Shown one piece after another: positions 9,136-18,405 of a stretch of DNA of 64,000 bases. The stretch comes from Burkholderia paludis (lineage in GTDB: Bacteria > Pseudomonadota > Gammaproteobacteria > Burkholderiales > Burkholderiaceae). The stretch lies in the NCBI RefSeq assembly GCF_000732615.1, contig NZ_JPGL01000008.1, positions 186,001-250,000 of the forward strand, given 5' to 3'. Both the position numbers and the translations under genes were made by a program. The first letter of the stretch is position 1, and the number at the start of each line of letters is the position of its first letter. The notes under the pieces were generated by a model. That model was not told the origin of the DNA, did no database searches, and was given only the letters and a program-made list of their open reading frames with translations.

Positions 9136-10711
9136 TTTCTTTCCTGATATTCCGGTATAGCCGGCGGGTGGCGTTGAATGCCGATTCGAACGCGCCGAAC
9201 ATGTCGTCGTAGACCCCCTTCAACGCTTTGGTTGGTTCGAACTGCGCATTTATCGACATATTCTTGCAAAAATCGTCCAGCTCCATCTCACCGATCCGCT
9301 CGAATGCCAGCATCGCCGCGCCGATCGAATTCACGTATTGCGGGCTCTCCATTTGCTGAATCGGGCTACCCATGATGTCGGCAAGCGTCTGGGCCATGAA
9401 TGCCGAGTTCGCGCCGCCGCCATAGAAGTTGAAATGCGTGAACCGGCGACCGACAAAATCCTCGAGCGGCCCGCGCACCCAGCGCAGGTTGAACGCGAGC
9501 CCTTCCAGCACCGCTCTTGCCATGTGGCTCCTCGTCGTCTGTCCGTTCATGTTGATGAAGCCGCCGCGCATGTCGCTGTTCGCCTTCGGCGCCATCGTGC
9601 CGCCCAGCCACGGAAGGAAGATGAGCCCGCCGGCGCCGGCGTCGACGTTCTCCAGCACCGCATCCAGCGCCGCATACAATTCGTCCGGGCGCCTTTCCCT
9701 GAATTCCGCGAACGCATCGTTCGGGAACACGATGTTCCGCAGGAAGCGGTCCAACGTTACGCCCGACATCCCGTTCTCGGCGATCGCCAGATACTTGCGT
9801 TCGTCCGGCGAAGGCATCGTGAAAAGACTGTCGCGAATGGAAGTCTTCATGGATTCCGTATGCGTGACCATCACGCCGGTCGTGCCCATGCAAATTCCGG
9901 CATGCTCGCCCGTGAAGGCCAGCCCACCCATCGCGCCCGCCGCCGTGTCGCTCAGCCCGACGACGACCTGCGTGCTCGTCGACAATCCCAGCTCGGCGGC
10001 GACATCCGGCAACAAACGCCCCAGCACGGTGGTCGTCGGTACCAGCTCCGGCAGCTTCTCCCGGTCGATGTGCGCGTATCGCAGCAAGGTCGGATGGTAT
10101 TCGCCGGCCGCCAGCCTTCGGTTGTCCACCATCAGCGACATGAGCGTGCTGCCCTGCGTCGTGCACATCCGCCCCGACAGCTTCATGCCCAGATAGTCCA
10201 TCGGCTCGAGAAAGCAATGCGTCCGCTCGTAAATCTCCGGGCATGCGAACCGGAAGTAGCGCATGTGGTTCAGCGACACTCCGGCCACGAGCGGCGCAAG
10301 GCCATGCAGCCTCACCCAGTTCGCCAATTGCCAGGGCCTGTCGAGCTTGCGGGCCGCACGATATTCCGCAGCCAGGCTCGCCTTGGTACCTCTCCCGTCC
10401 GCCCAGAGGATCATGTTGGCGAGCGCCTGCCCGTTCGCGTCGACAGGAACGATCGACGAATACTGGCTCGAACAGATCATCGCCACGATCTCGCCGACGT
10501 CGACGTTTGCTCCGACGACCGCGGCCCTGATCGCGTCCTTCACGGCCGCCCATATCTCGGCGGGCGCCTGTTCCGCGCCGCGGTCGCCAACCGCCAGGGT
10601 ATTCACGTGGGCACGGCCGGCGCCGGCCACCCGGCCGGACTCGCTGACGAGTACCGCTTTCGGACCGCTCGTTCCGAGGTCCACGGAGAGAACATATCGG
10701 TGTTTTTTCAT
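9113..10711 (-). CDS. FGGY-family carbohydrate kinase
   Basis: The 532-residue cytosolic kinase starts with the phosphate-binding segment SVDLGTSGPKAVL and contains the second-domain motif GLSDTAAGAMGGLAF and a late 'FNFYGGGANSAFMAQ' nucleotide-binding region. This is the architecture of xylulose/glycerol/gluconate kinases. The ATG at 10711 (MKKHRY) is chosen although no strong Shine-Dalgarno is seen. It is divergent from the AraC regulator, with an 86-bp shared intergenic region. Substrate unknown; with the AraC neighbour a sugar or polyol is the default guess, though the linked lyase and lipid cassette leave other options open. Confidence 0.9.
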   Translation of the reverse strand: MKKHRYVLSVDLGTSGPKAVLVSESGRVAGAGRAHVNTLAVGDRGAEQAPAEIWAAVKDAIRAAVVGANVDVGEIVAMICSSQYSSIVPVDANGQALANMILWADGRGTKASLAAEYRAARKLDRPWQLANWVRLHGLAPLVAGVSLNHMRYFRFACPEIYERTHCFLEPMDYLGMKLSGRMCTTQGSTLMSLMVDNRRLAAGEYHPTLLRYAHIDREKLPELVPTTTVLGRLLPDVAAELGLSTSTQVVVGLSDTAAGAMGGLAFTGEHAGICMGTTGVMVTHTESMKTSIRDSLFTMPSPDERKYLAIAENGMSGVTLDRFLRNIVFPNDAFAEFRERRPDELYAALDAVLENVDAGAGGLIFLPWLGGTMAPKANSDMRGGFINMNGQTTRSHMARAVLEGLAFNLRWVRGPLEDFVGRRFTHFNFYGGGANSAFMAQTLADIMGSPIQQMESPQYVNSIGAAMLAFERIGEMELDDFCKNMSINAQFEPTKALKGVYDDMFGAFESAFNATRRLYRNIRKENGYEAHH

Positions 10712-10797
10712 GAGCAAAGTCTAGAGACGACAAAAAATTATCTGGTAGTCAATTGAGGTCATCGATTGGTTGTTTCTGGCCACACGCTCATGCAAAC
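10712..10797. promoter_or_regulatory. Divergent promoter region between kinase operon and AraC gene
   Basis: This 86-bp AT-richer gap separates two divergent genes and must hold both promoters and probably the AraC binding sites. No clear repeated half-site was picked out by eye. Confidence 0.5.
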
Positions 10798-11826
10798 ATG
10801 TCGGTCATGGACATCCGCAATGAAACCATCGCCGACGCGCCACCGAACATCATCCGGGGCCTGACGCTCGTCGCCCGCGAACACGGGGTCGCGGTAGGCC
10901 GCCTGTTCCGCGGTCTCGGGTTTTCCCTGGGCGACCTGGAACAGCACGACATCCTCGTTTCGTATGCGCAATCCAGAAAATTCCTGCAACGCGTGGAAGC
11001 GGCATTGCCCGGCGTGCCCGTCGGGCTGAAGTCGGGCATGAAGCAGACGATCCTGTGCCTCGGTCTGGTCGGCCTCGCGCTGTATGCGTTCAGGACCTAC
11101 CGGGAAGCGCTCAGCTACGCGATTCGGCACCAGCAGACCGCAGGCGCGCTGACGTATTTCTCGTTCGACGAATCGCCCGGCTTCTTCAAGTGCATCATCT
11201 CGACGAAATATCCCGACACGCACGAGGTCGAGCGACACTGGATCGACGAAGCTTTCGCGACGATCTTGACCATCTCGCGAAACCTGCTTGGCGCGCAGTT
11301 CAAGCTGAACCGGATCGACCTCACCTACCCGCGCCCCGCCGAATACGGCTTCTACGAAGAAGTGTTCGGCTGCCCGGTGCATTTCAACGCACGGGAGAAC
11401 GTCATGACCTGCCACTCGCATTGCCTCGATCTGGAGTTGCCGACGTGGCACCCCAGCTACAGCGCCTACGTGCTTGGGCAGATCGAGCCGATGCTTCGTC
11501 AGCCGAACACCGAGAGCGACTTCATCGCGACGACGCGGCGCTATTTGCGCGCGAACGTGGGGCGCTCGCCCGACATCGACGAGGTCGCCCGTTTTCTGAA
11601 CGTGAGCAGCCGCACCTTGCGACGGCATCTTGAAAATGAAGGGTTTAGATTCCTTCAACTGCTGGACGAAACCCGGCTCGAGCGCGTGCATGAACTGCGC
11701 CGCCTGGGGTGGTCGTGGGGAAAGATCGCCGAATCGGTCGGCTACGACAATCCGAGCAACTTTTCGAAAGCCTACGTCCGCTGGACCGGGCAACTGCCGA
11801 GCGAATCCGAAGCTGGCAGGCGATAG
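10798..11826 (+). CDS. AraC-family transcriptional regulator (arabinose-binding-like N-domain)
   Basis: This 342-residue regulator has an N-terminal ligand domain of the type found in OruR/ArgR-like AraC proteins (LVAREHGVAVGRLFRGLGF through ELPTWHPSYSAYV). It ends in a two-helix-turn-helix AraC DNA-binding domain (IDEVARFLNVSSRTLRRHL, then WGKIAESVGYDNPSNFSKAY). The ATG at 10798 is taken as start; 10807 is also possible. It is divergent from the kinase gene and likely activates the minus-strand operon in response to a small molecule. Pseudomonas SphR, a sphingosine sensor, is also an AraC-family protein, but no direct link can be shown here. Confidence 0.9.
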   Translation: MSVMDIRNETIADAPPNIIRGLTLVAREHGVAVGRLFRGLGFSLGDLEQHDILVSYAQSRKFLQRVEAALPGVPVGLKSGMKQTILCLGLVGLALYAFRTYREALSYAIRHQQTAGALTYFSFDESPGFFKCIISTKYPDTHEVERHWIDEAFATILTISRNLLGAQFKLNRIDLTYPRPAEYGFYEEVFGCPVHFNARENVMTCHSHCLDLELPTWHPSYSAYVLGQIEPMLRQPNTESDFIATTRRYLRANVGRSPDIDEVARFLNVSSRTLRRHLENEGFRFLQLLDETRLERVHELRRLGWSWGKIAESVGYDNPSNFSKAYVRWTGQLPSESEAGRR

Positions 11827-11867
11827 CGGCGCGACGCGCCGCGAAAAACCGGCAGCGACGGAGCCCG

Positions 11868-11905
11868 ACAAGGGCGCGCAAGGTGCGTTTCGCGCGCGCC
11901 CTTGT
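11868..11905. terminator. Bidirectional hairpin between convergent AraC and aldehyde dehydrogenase genes
   Basis: A perfect 12-bp inverted repeat, ACAAGGGCGCGC and GCGCGCCCTTGT, encloses a 14-nt loop in the 110-bp gap between converging genes. A second palindrome (GCGGCGCG-A-CGCGCCGC) begins directly after the AraC stop codon. Both are GC-rich without a long T-run. Confidence 0.6.
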
Positions 11906-11936
11906 TCATCTGCACTCCGAGCGCCGCCGCGCCGCT

Positions 11937-13361
11937 TCAAGGAAGCTGAAGCGACTTCGTCTCGAGATATTCGGCAAGACCGTAGGCGCCCAGCTCGCGA
12001 CCGTTGCCCGACTGCTTGAATCCGCCGAATGGCGCCAGCGGATTGAACTTGCCGCCATTGATCTCGACCTGCCCCGTTCGCATCCTCGCGGCCACGCGCC
12101 TAGCCCGCGCGACGTCGCCGCTCCACACTCCGCCGCTGAGCCCGTACGGACTGTCGTTGGCGATGCGCACGGCATCGTCGTCGTCCTTGTACGGAATAAT
12201 CGCGAGAACCGGGCCGAAGATCTCCTCCCGGGCGATACGCATTTCATTGCGCACGTTGCTGAAGATCGTCGGCCTGACGTAGTACCCCGTTTCCAGCCCG
12301 TCTGGCGCGTCGTCCCCTCCCGCGAGCAGTTCGGCCCCCTCGGCAACACCGAGCGCGATGTAGTCGCGTACGCGCTGGCGCTGCGTTTCGGACACCAGCG
12401 GGCCCATCGCAACGTCCTCGTCTTGCGGCGCGCCGAGCCGCACCGATTCCGCGACGGCAACGGCAATCTCTTCTGCCCATTCGCGTTGCGACGCCGGCAC
12501 CAGCAGGCGCGTCAACGCTGCGCACGTTTGCCCCGCGTTGATGAAGCACGCCTGAACCGCTGCCGGAATCGCGACTTCGAAATCGGCGTCGTCCAGTACG
12601 ATGCACGCAGACTTCCCGCCAAGCTCCAGCGCAACCCGCTTCACCGTGCGGGAAGCGAGTTCGGAAACACGCCTGCCTGCCGCGGTCGACCCGGTGAACG
12701 AGACCATGTCGACATCCGGGTGCGATACCAGCGCCTCTCCGACCGTATTACCGAGACCGCTCACGAGGTTGAACACGCCCGGCGGAAATCCCGCCGATTC
12801 GATGATTTCCGCAAACACGAATGCATTGAGCGGCGCGACTTCGGACGGCTTGACGACGACGGTACAGCCGGCCGCGAGCGCGGGCGCCACCTTCGCGACG
12901 ATCTGATGCAGCGGATAGTTCCACGGTGTAATGCATGCGACGACGCCGACGGGCTCCTTCGTGATCTCCGAGTTGCCGACATGTTCGACGCCACCGAGTT
13001 GCGCCGCCAGTTGCGATGCCGACCCCAGCGATACGACCGGCAATCCGGCCTGCGCGAGCCGCGAGAACGAGATGGGCGTGCCAACCTCGTCGGTGATGAG
13101 CCGCGCCAGTTCCGTCGCGCGGCGGCTCAGCGCGTACAACGCGCGCTGCAGGTACTGGCTTCTTTCGCGCGGCGGCGTAGCCGACCAACCGGGAAAGGCG
13201 GCCTTGGCCGCGGCGACCGCGCGTCCGGCATCTTCGGCGTCGCCGAGCGGCACGACCCCGATCACCGCTTCCGTCGCCGGATTGACGACCTCCGCACTGC
13301 CACCGCCGTGCGGCGCGACCCATTGCCCGCCGATAAAGAACCTGTCGTAACGCTTCACCAT
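11937..13361 (-). CDS. NAD(P)-dependent aldehyde dehydrogenase
   Basis: This 474-residue ALDH-superfamily enzyme should oxidise an aldehyde to the acid. Visible landmarks are the N-terminal FIGGQWV, the coenzyme loop [20 protein letters not shown], the general base in ALELGGKSA and the catalytic Cys in [13 protein letters not shown], followed by [11 protein letters not shown] and [14 protein letters not shown]. Length is normal for the family. The ATG at 13361 is used. It converges on the AraC gene and is not in an obvious operon. A fatty or other aldehyde from the neighbouring S1P-lyase-like reaction would be an attractive but unproven substrate. Confidence 0.92.
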   Translation of the reverse strand: MVKRYDRFFIGGQWVAPHGGGSAEVVNPATEAVIGVVPLGDAEDAGRAVAAAKAAFPGWSATPPRERSQYLQRALYALSRRATELARLITDEVGTPISFSRLAQAGLPVVSLGSASQLAAQLGGVEHVGNSEITKEPVGVVACITPWNYPLHQIVAKVAPALAAGCTVVVKPSEVAPLNAFVFAEIIESAGFPPGVFNLVSGLGNTVGEALVSHPDVDMVSFTGSTAAGRRVSELASRTVKRVALELGGKSACIVLDDADFEVAIPAAVQACFINAGQTCAALTRLLVPASQREWAEEIAVAVAESVRLGAPQDEDVAMGPLVSETQRQRVRDYIALGVAEGAELLAGGDDAPDGLETGYYVRPTIFSNVRNEMRIAREEIFGPVLAIIPYKDDDDAVRIANDSPYGLSGGVWSGDVARARRVAARMRTGQVEINGGKFNPLAPFGGFKQSGNGRELGAYGLAEYLETKSLQLP

Positions 13362-13888
13362 CGATGTCCTCGCTTCCAGAAGATTTCGTTGACCGTTCGC
13401 GGGCTTACCGCCCGGCGCGACGGGACTGCAGCAGCCGGCGAACCAGCGGGGCGCGGGCCGTTTTAGACGACGTCCGAGCGCCTTGCGTACGCGTCGCTAC
13501 TCGCGATCGAGTGTACCGACGGCGGCATATCGGGGATGGTGTGACAAGGCCAGTTTTTGGTGGAATCGGGACATCGCGTCGCGATTCCGCCGGCATGAGT
13601 TCCGGATCGAGATCATTTGACTGCCTCCGGCTTGCCACGGTGTCGTGCCGCGAATTCCGGTGCGGCGGCAGCGGGCATTCCGGCGCATCGCGCTCCGTGC
13701 ATCACTCGTCGCTCGCGGCAGCGTCGCCGGTGCCTGCCCTCCCCCGATCCAGGTTCGCGCCGCTCTCGCGGCCCACGACCGGTCCATCGCTTGAACGCTC
13801 GCCTGAAACTTGGGGGCATCGCTGAAACAGACTTCACCCGTCACCGTCTCCACCGAGGCGCGCGAATCCACGTGGACACTTGGAGTGG
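13362..13888. other. Intergenic region without a convincing gene
   Basis: About 530 bp lie between the aldehyde dehydrogenase and the IS remnant. Short open frames exist on both strands but have Arg/Ser-rich compositions typical of shadow translation and resemble no known family. The dehydrogenase promoter should lie near 13365-13500. Confidence 0.5.
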
Positions 13889-14731
13889 CTAACGCAGGTC
13901 ATCAACGAATCGTGAGCAGATGATCGCCGCGGCAAGCTTGAGCAGCGCCGTATGGATGTCGATCCGCCATTCAAAACGGATACGGAGTTTGCCGAAGCCC
14001 GCAAACCAAGCATGCGTGCATGCGTTCAACAACCCATCGGTGGCGCCCAAGACGCGTTTTGCTCTCGACGCCCTTGCGAGCGATTCGTGCGGTGATGCCA
14101 TGTCGCCGTAGATCTCTACGGCATCGACGGCAGTCGTAGCCCTTGTCGGCGTGCAGTTTGTCCAGACGCTTGCGCGCTTTCCCACTCAGGCCAGATACGG
14201 CTGGAATGGCATCCAACATCGGCTCGAACGTCATCGAATCGTGGCGGTTTTCACCGCTCACGACAATCGCCAACGGGACACCTCGTGCGTCGACTACGAG
14301 GTGTCGCTTCGTGCCTGGCTTTCCTGATCGGTTGGGTTTGGGCCGGTTTCCTGGCCCCCCCGGGGGCTGGCTACGCTCGCGCCATCGAGGCTTGCTCGTC
14401 CCCAATCGATTTGATCGGGCTCGCGCAAGCGACGAAGCATCGCTACATGCAGTCTGTCCCGGACACCAGCCGCTCGCCAGTCACGTCGTCGCCGCCAACA
14501 CGTCATCCCGCTGCCGAAGCCGAGTTCCTGCGGAAGGTCTTCCCAAGGGATGCCGCTCCGGAGCACATACAGGATGCCGCTTGGCGCAGCGCGGTCATCG
14601 ACCGAACGACGCCGACCTCCCTTGCGCGAATGCCCGAACTCCGGAATCAGCGGCTGCAACACCGCCGACAATTCATTGCCGATCTTTCTTGTTGCCATGC
14701 GCACAACGATGCGGGCTCGCGAACATCGCAT
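13889..14731 (-). mobile_element. Broken IS5-family insertion sequence (transposase in three frames)
   Basis: Read on the minus strand, the transposase begins near 14698 (MATRKIGNELSAVLQPLIPEF) and runs through SGIPWEDLPQELGFGSGMTC and RASLDGASVASPRGG. It shifts frame around 14300 (IS427-type two-ORF elements use a programmed shift here) and continues with GTKRHLVVDARGVPLAIVV, HADKGYDCRRCRRDLRRHGI and RHRWVVERMHA. A further shift near 13990-14010 moves the ending (WFAGFGKLRIRFEWRIDIH) into a third frame, stopping at 13889. The last shift should inactivate the protein. No terminal inverted repeats or target duplication were recognised, so the exact borders are uncertain. Confidence 0.85.
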
Positions 14732-14896
14732 CCAGTTGTGTCAGCAGGTCTTGGCATCGGAGTGAAGCGATTTCCAGGCAAGAACGTCGTTGGCGGATCG
14801 CATATGACCAACTGCGCACAGCCCCGCTTGCGGTGCTGATGGTGCCCACCGAGCGAGTCGGCCGGATGACCGACGGCATCGTGTCGAAATAGTCAT

Positions 14897-15346
14897 TCAG
14901 TTCGCCTCTGTCACTTGCATCGGAATCGGTAATCGTCTGTTCGACTGGACAAGTCGGTAGACTTTTTCGCTGGCATCAAGAAACCGATGCATCGGTACCG
15001 CGGCAAGTTGTGCATCATGCACGGCGAGCAACTGCTCGAGCGCGCCACGCTCGGCGTCCAGCAACGTCCAGTCGTCTGATTCCGCTCGTTCCGCGTACGC
15101 GTCGAGTATCGCTTCGACTCCGCGATAGAACGCGACATCCGCTTCGCCCGCCACATCGCGCAGATGAAACGCGAGATACAACACGTTGACGAGCGTGCCG
15201 AGCGACTGAACACCTCCATGTTCGCCGCGCATCGCTGCAAGGGCGAAATGATGTTTGAGCTGCAGCTGCCGGACACGATCGGTCGCAAGCGGCAACAGCA
15301 TGGCCTTGGTGAGCGGCCGCCGGCCGCGAGTCGAAGAACGCGTCAT
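14897..15346 (-). CDS. Conserved hypothetical protein, helical
   Basis: The 149-residue soluble, mostly helical protein (TKAMLLPLATDRVRQLQLKH, GTLVNVLYLAFHLRDVAGEA, ALEQLLAVHDAQLAAVPMHR) resembles small Burkholderia proteins sometimes labelled Fis-like or hypothetical. No recognisable catalytic or DNA-binding motif was found. The ATG at 15346 is used with a weak GGTG upstream. It stands alone between the IS remnant and the antiporter gene, on the same strand as the latter. Confidence 0.65.
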   Translation of the reverse strand: MTRSSTRGRRPLTKAMLLPLATDRVRQLQLKHHFALAAMRGEHGGVQSLGTLVNVLYLAFHLRDVAGEADVAFYRGVEAILDAYAERAESDDWTLLDAERGALEQLLAVHDAQLAAVPMHRFLDASEKVYRLVQSNRRLPIPMQVTEAN

Positions 15347-15453
15347 CAAAATTCACCAAGTCAGAAAAATCCATTCAAATAGGGCACCCCGCACCCAGTC
15401 GGCTGCCCCTCCGAACCCGGCTGCGATTCACTTTCCTTGGCGCCAGCGTAATC

Positions 15454-17028
15454 TCAAGCCGTAGCGGAAATGGCGCGGAGTTCCTCGAGATCGAGGTCGC
15501 GCGTCAGTTCGTGCAACGTGTGCTCGTCGATGTCGCCGATTCGGTAGAGGCGCATGAGCTCGGCACGTCCCGCCGCGATCAACTCCAGCACGGCTTCCGA
15601 ACGTGCATCGAGGCGGGACTTGTATTCGTCGGCGTGCCGCGCGTAACGGGCCATGTCCTCTGCCTTGTGCTTGTGAATGTCCAGGAGCATCGGGTGAACG
15701 AGTTCGCCTGCGTCGTTGTATGCCAGTTTTGCCATCAACTCGTACTGCACCCTCGCAATCACGGCCTCCGCCTCGCTCGTGCTCAAGCGAGGCCTGTCGC
15801 TTTCCGGTGCCACCAGCCCCGTCCAGCGGATCACGGCGCCGAGCGACTGTCCCTGCACCAGCACGGTGGCGAGGATGACGGCAATGGCAGTGACGAGGAT
15901 GAAATCGTGCCCCGGAAAACTGTCCGGCAGGCTGGCGGCGAGCGCCAGGGTGATCACCCCCCGCATGCCGGCCCAGCTCAATACCGTGGCATCGGCAAGC
16001 CCGAGCGGATGGAAGCGGGTCACGCGAAACTTCCGTAGCAGGATGAGCGCGCCGTCCGAGACAAGCACCCAGGCAAACCGCGCGAGGATGACGGAAAGAA
16101 CGACGATCAGCACCGGTACACCCATCTGCGCCAGCATCGTGTCGAGCCCGTCGCCTCGCTGGATCAACTCATGCAGCGAGGATCCGATGATCAGGAAGAC
16201 GAATGCCTCGAGAATGAAGATCATGACGCTCCAGAAGCCCGTGCCGTACAGGCGGGCCGACGCGTTGAGCACGCGATGCTGGAACCAGGCACAGATGAGG
16301 CCCGTCGTCACGGTGGCGATCACCCCGGAGACGTGGAAGCGTTCGGCCAGAAGATAGGAGCCCCACGCACACAGCGGGCTGGCGGCGATGACCAGGCTAT
16401 CTTCGTCGAGATGGCGCATCAGGAACACCCAGGCGCCGCCCACGCAGGCGCCGACCAGTACGCCCCCAAGCGCCAGCAGTGCGAAGCTGCCGAGGGCTTC
16501 CGCCGGACTGAACAGGCCCGTCACGCCCGCGGCCGCCGCAAAGCGGAAAAGCACGAGGCCCGTTGCATCGTTGAACAGGCTCTCCCCCTCCAGGAGGATC
16601 AGGAGGCGGCGTGGCAATTTGACTTGCTGCAGCGCGGCGCGCGCCGACACCGCATCCGGCGGCGCGACCAGCGCGCCCAAGGCCGCGCAAGCTGCCCAGG
16701 GCAAGGACGGCACCAGCCAGTGGGTGACGAGGGCCACCACGATCGTGGTGAAAAGCACCGCACCAATCGCCAACGCCCCGACGCCCAGCATGTGCCGGCG
16801 CAGTTGGTCGAGTGAAATTCCAAGGGCGCTGTCCATCAGCAATGGAGGCAGAAAGATCACCAGCACCAGTTCCGGGTCGATATGGACCTCTGGCAGGCCG
16901 GGCAGAAAGGCGATGAAACCGCCGCCGATGATCAGCGCGACGGTGGGGGGAAGTCCGAGCTTATGCCCGACGTAGTGCAAGACAAGGATCGCCAGCAGCA
17001 GCGCGATCATCAATTCAAAAATGGCCAT
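15454..17028 (-). CDS. Na+/H+ antiporter, CPA1 family
   Basis: This 524-residue inner-membrane exchanger has about 12 predicted helices, starting MAIFELMIALLLAILVLHYVG, followed by a soluble C-terminal tail of about 110 residues. CPA1/NhaP hallmarks include VIFLPPLLMDSALG, the ion-binding 'LLEGESLFNDATGLV' helix and ALGALVAPPDAVSARA. It should extrude Na+ or K+ in exchange for protons and help with pH or salt homeostasis. The tail (GELVHPMLLDIHKHKAED) is typical of bacterial members annotated simply as Na+/H+ antiporter. Monocistronic. Confidence 0.92.
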   Translation of the reverse strand: MAIFELMIALLLAILVLHYVGHKLGLPPTVALIIGGGFIAFLPGLPEVHIDPELVLVIFLPPLLMDSALGISLDQLRRHMLGVGALAIGAVLFTTIVVALVTHWLVPSLPWAACAALGALVAPPDAVSARAALQQVKLPRRLLILLEGESLFNDATGLVLFRFAAAAGVTGLFSPAEALGSFALLALGGVLVGACVGGAWVFLMRHLDEDSLVIAASPLCAWGSYLLAERFHVSGVIATVTTGLICAWFQHRVLNASARLYGTGFWSVMIFILEAFVFLIIGSSLHELIQRGDGLDTMLAQMGVPVLIVVLSVILARFAWVLVSDGALILLRKFRVTRFHPLGLADATVLSWAGMRGVITLALAASLPDSFPGHDFILVTAIAVILATVLVQGQSLGAVIRWTGLVAPESDRPRLSTSEAEAVIARVQYELMAKLAYNDAGELVHPMLLDIHKHKAEDMARYARHADEYKSRLDARSEAVLELIAAGRAELMRLYRIGDIDEHTLHELTRDLDLEELRAISATA

Positions 17029-17166
17029 TGCGATGGTTTTGTCGTCGGAGCTTAGGTAGTGAGCTGCCCATGCGTACTTCAGCCGGTCGGAAGGCGCAAT
17101 GAGGGGCCTGGTTTCCAGGCCCCGAACAGCGTAAGCGTCCGGCCGGGAGTTTGAAGGGAGCCACGC

Positions 17167-17607
17167 CTATTTCCCGATCCGGGAAAAATCAATACTGGAG
17201 ATGTGACGCGCGAGAATCATCGCGGACCAGTTCGCAGGGCGGCCATACCGCATGCTTGGCCGAAAAATCTCGTCGCCCAGGTTGATAGGCATTCCACTCG
17301 CCGCACATAACGTTGACCGTCTGGCACACCCTTTGTGCCAAATTTGATGGCCATAATGTCCGCTGGTTGAATCCCGCCACGAAATCACCACCGTGCTGGA
17401 TGAAAGTTGATCAAGAATATCGACCGTTGCGCCGCACCGCGACAGATCGACCAAAGATTTTTTTCTAAGTAAATCAACCGTGCGATCCTTGAGCGGCAAG
17501 TTCATTCCCGTGCCGTCACTGCATGCCTCGAGTGATTTCATCATGTGACACCAGCGTTCCCTTGGTTCGATTTCGACGATCGGAGTCAATTTTTCGCGAT
17601 TAATCAT
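17167..17607 (-). CDS. DUF3331-domain protein
   Basis: The 146-residue protein matches the Burkholderia/Paraburkholderia DUF3331 family, seen in the core 'VVISWRDSTSGHYGHQIW', a CALSG-like turn (CAASGMPI) and the family ending GDEIFRPSMR. Function unknown; the paired cysteines could bind a metal. The start at 17607 (MINREKL) is chosen because GAAGG lies 5 nt upstream; the frame is open up to 17742. Local base composition is clearly more AT-rich than the flanking antiporter gene, suggesting a later acquisition. Confidence 0.7.
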   Translation of the reverse strand: MINREKLTPIVEIEPRERWCHMMKSLEACSDGTGMNLPLKDRTVDLLRKKSLVDLSRCGATVDILDQLSSSTVVISWRDSTSGHYGHQIWHKGCARRSTLCAASGMPINLGDEIFRPSMRYGRPANWSAMILARHISSIDFSRIGK

Positions 17608-17917
17608 CGAACCTTCATTTACTTCACGATCACAAGAATGACCATCGATTGACGAAGAGAAGTTTCCATGATTTCCCACCTTGCACCTCGCATGCGCACG
17701 CAGTTGACCAGGCCCATGAAAAATAATATTTCCGATATTCAAATCGAAAAATCCGATACATGCCTATTCGATCCGAAATTCGCCGTCGTGATTTTTCTCA
17801 CCGGCGATCCTGAGCTTCACGAAATTAAATATTGCCCTGCGATTCAGAAAACAATCCGATTCAACAACGGAGAAATCGCTGCGTGGCGGCAGTCATGCGA
17901 TGAGCGTCGGACCGTTG

Positions 17918-18178
17918 CTACGAGCCCTTTCCGCGAGCCAGTTTGACGAGGTCGATGACGGCCGCGACCAGCCCGGCCAGCAGCAGGACGGCGAGCGCTG
18001 GATAGCTCCGCGTCTCCCGGATCACCGCCGCGATCAGGTTGTCGGTGGCATCGGACGAAACGGCAACGATCAGGCCGTAGACGACGAACCACCCGGTCGC
18101 GATCGCCAGCACGACCGCGACCGTCAGGAAGCCGACGATCCACGCACCGCGCAGCCGCGATTCCCGACGCGTGTTCAC
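17918..18178 (-). CDS. Small two-helix membrane protein
   Basis: The 86-residue protein has two hydrophobic segments, GAWIVGFLTVAVVLAIATGW and ALAVLLLAGLVAAVIDLV, and a basic tail. The GTG start overlaps the stop of the preceding winged-helix gene in a GTGA arrangement, so the two are translationally coupled. No family recognised. It may be a membrane partner of the DNA-binding domain, or the leftover of a larger membrane protein such as a sensor. Confidence 0.6.
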   Translation of the reverse strand: MNTRRESRLRGAWIVGFLTVAVVLAIATGWFVVYGLIVAVSSDATDNLIAAVIRETRSYPALAVLLLAGLVAAVIDLVKLARGKGS

Positions 18179-18405
18179 TGGCGGCTGCGCAGCCGGTAGC
18201 CGATGCCGCGCATCACTTCCGGCGTTCTGGACGCGCCGGCGCCTTCGAGTTTCTTGCGCAGCCGGCTGATATGGCTGTCGACGGTGCGTTCCAGCGCATC
18301 GACGTCGGCGAGGCACGCATCGATCAGTTCGCCGCGCGTGAACACGCGGGTCGCCGCCACCAGCGCGCACACGGCGCTGGTGCAGGCTCGTTTCTGATTC
18401 TTCAT
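18175..18405 (-). CDS. Stand-alone OmpR/PhoB-type winged-helix domain
   Basis: The 76-residue protein is only the DNA-binding half of a response regulator: FTRGELIDACLADVDALERT followed by the recognition helix VDSHISRLRKKLEG and the wing VMRGIGYRL. A receiver domain with phospho-acceptor Asp is absent. It has its own ATG with GGAG five bases upstream, so it may be expressed as an orphan DNA binder; alternatively it is a truncated response regulator. It is coupled to the small membrane protein downstream. Confidence 0.7.
   Translation of the reverse strand: MKNQKRACTSAVCALVAATRVFTRGELIDACLADVDALERTVDSHISRLRKKLEGAGASRTPEVMRGIGYRLRSRQ

Noticed and set aside
13497..13871. Possible 124-codon minus-strand gene next to the IS element
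   Set aside because: No ribosome-binding site or family resemblance, and composition matches neighbouring non-coding frames.
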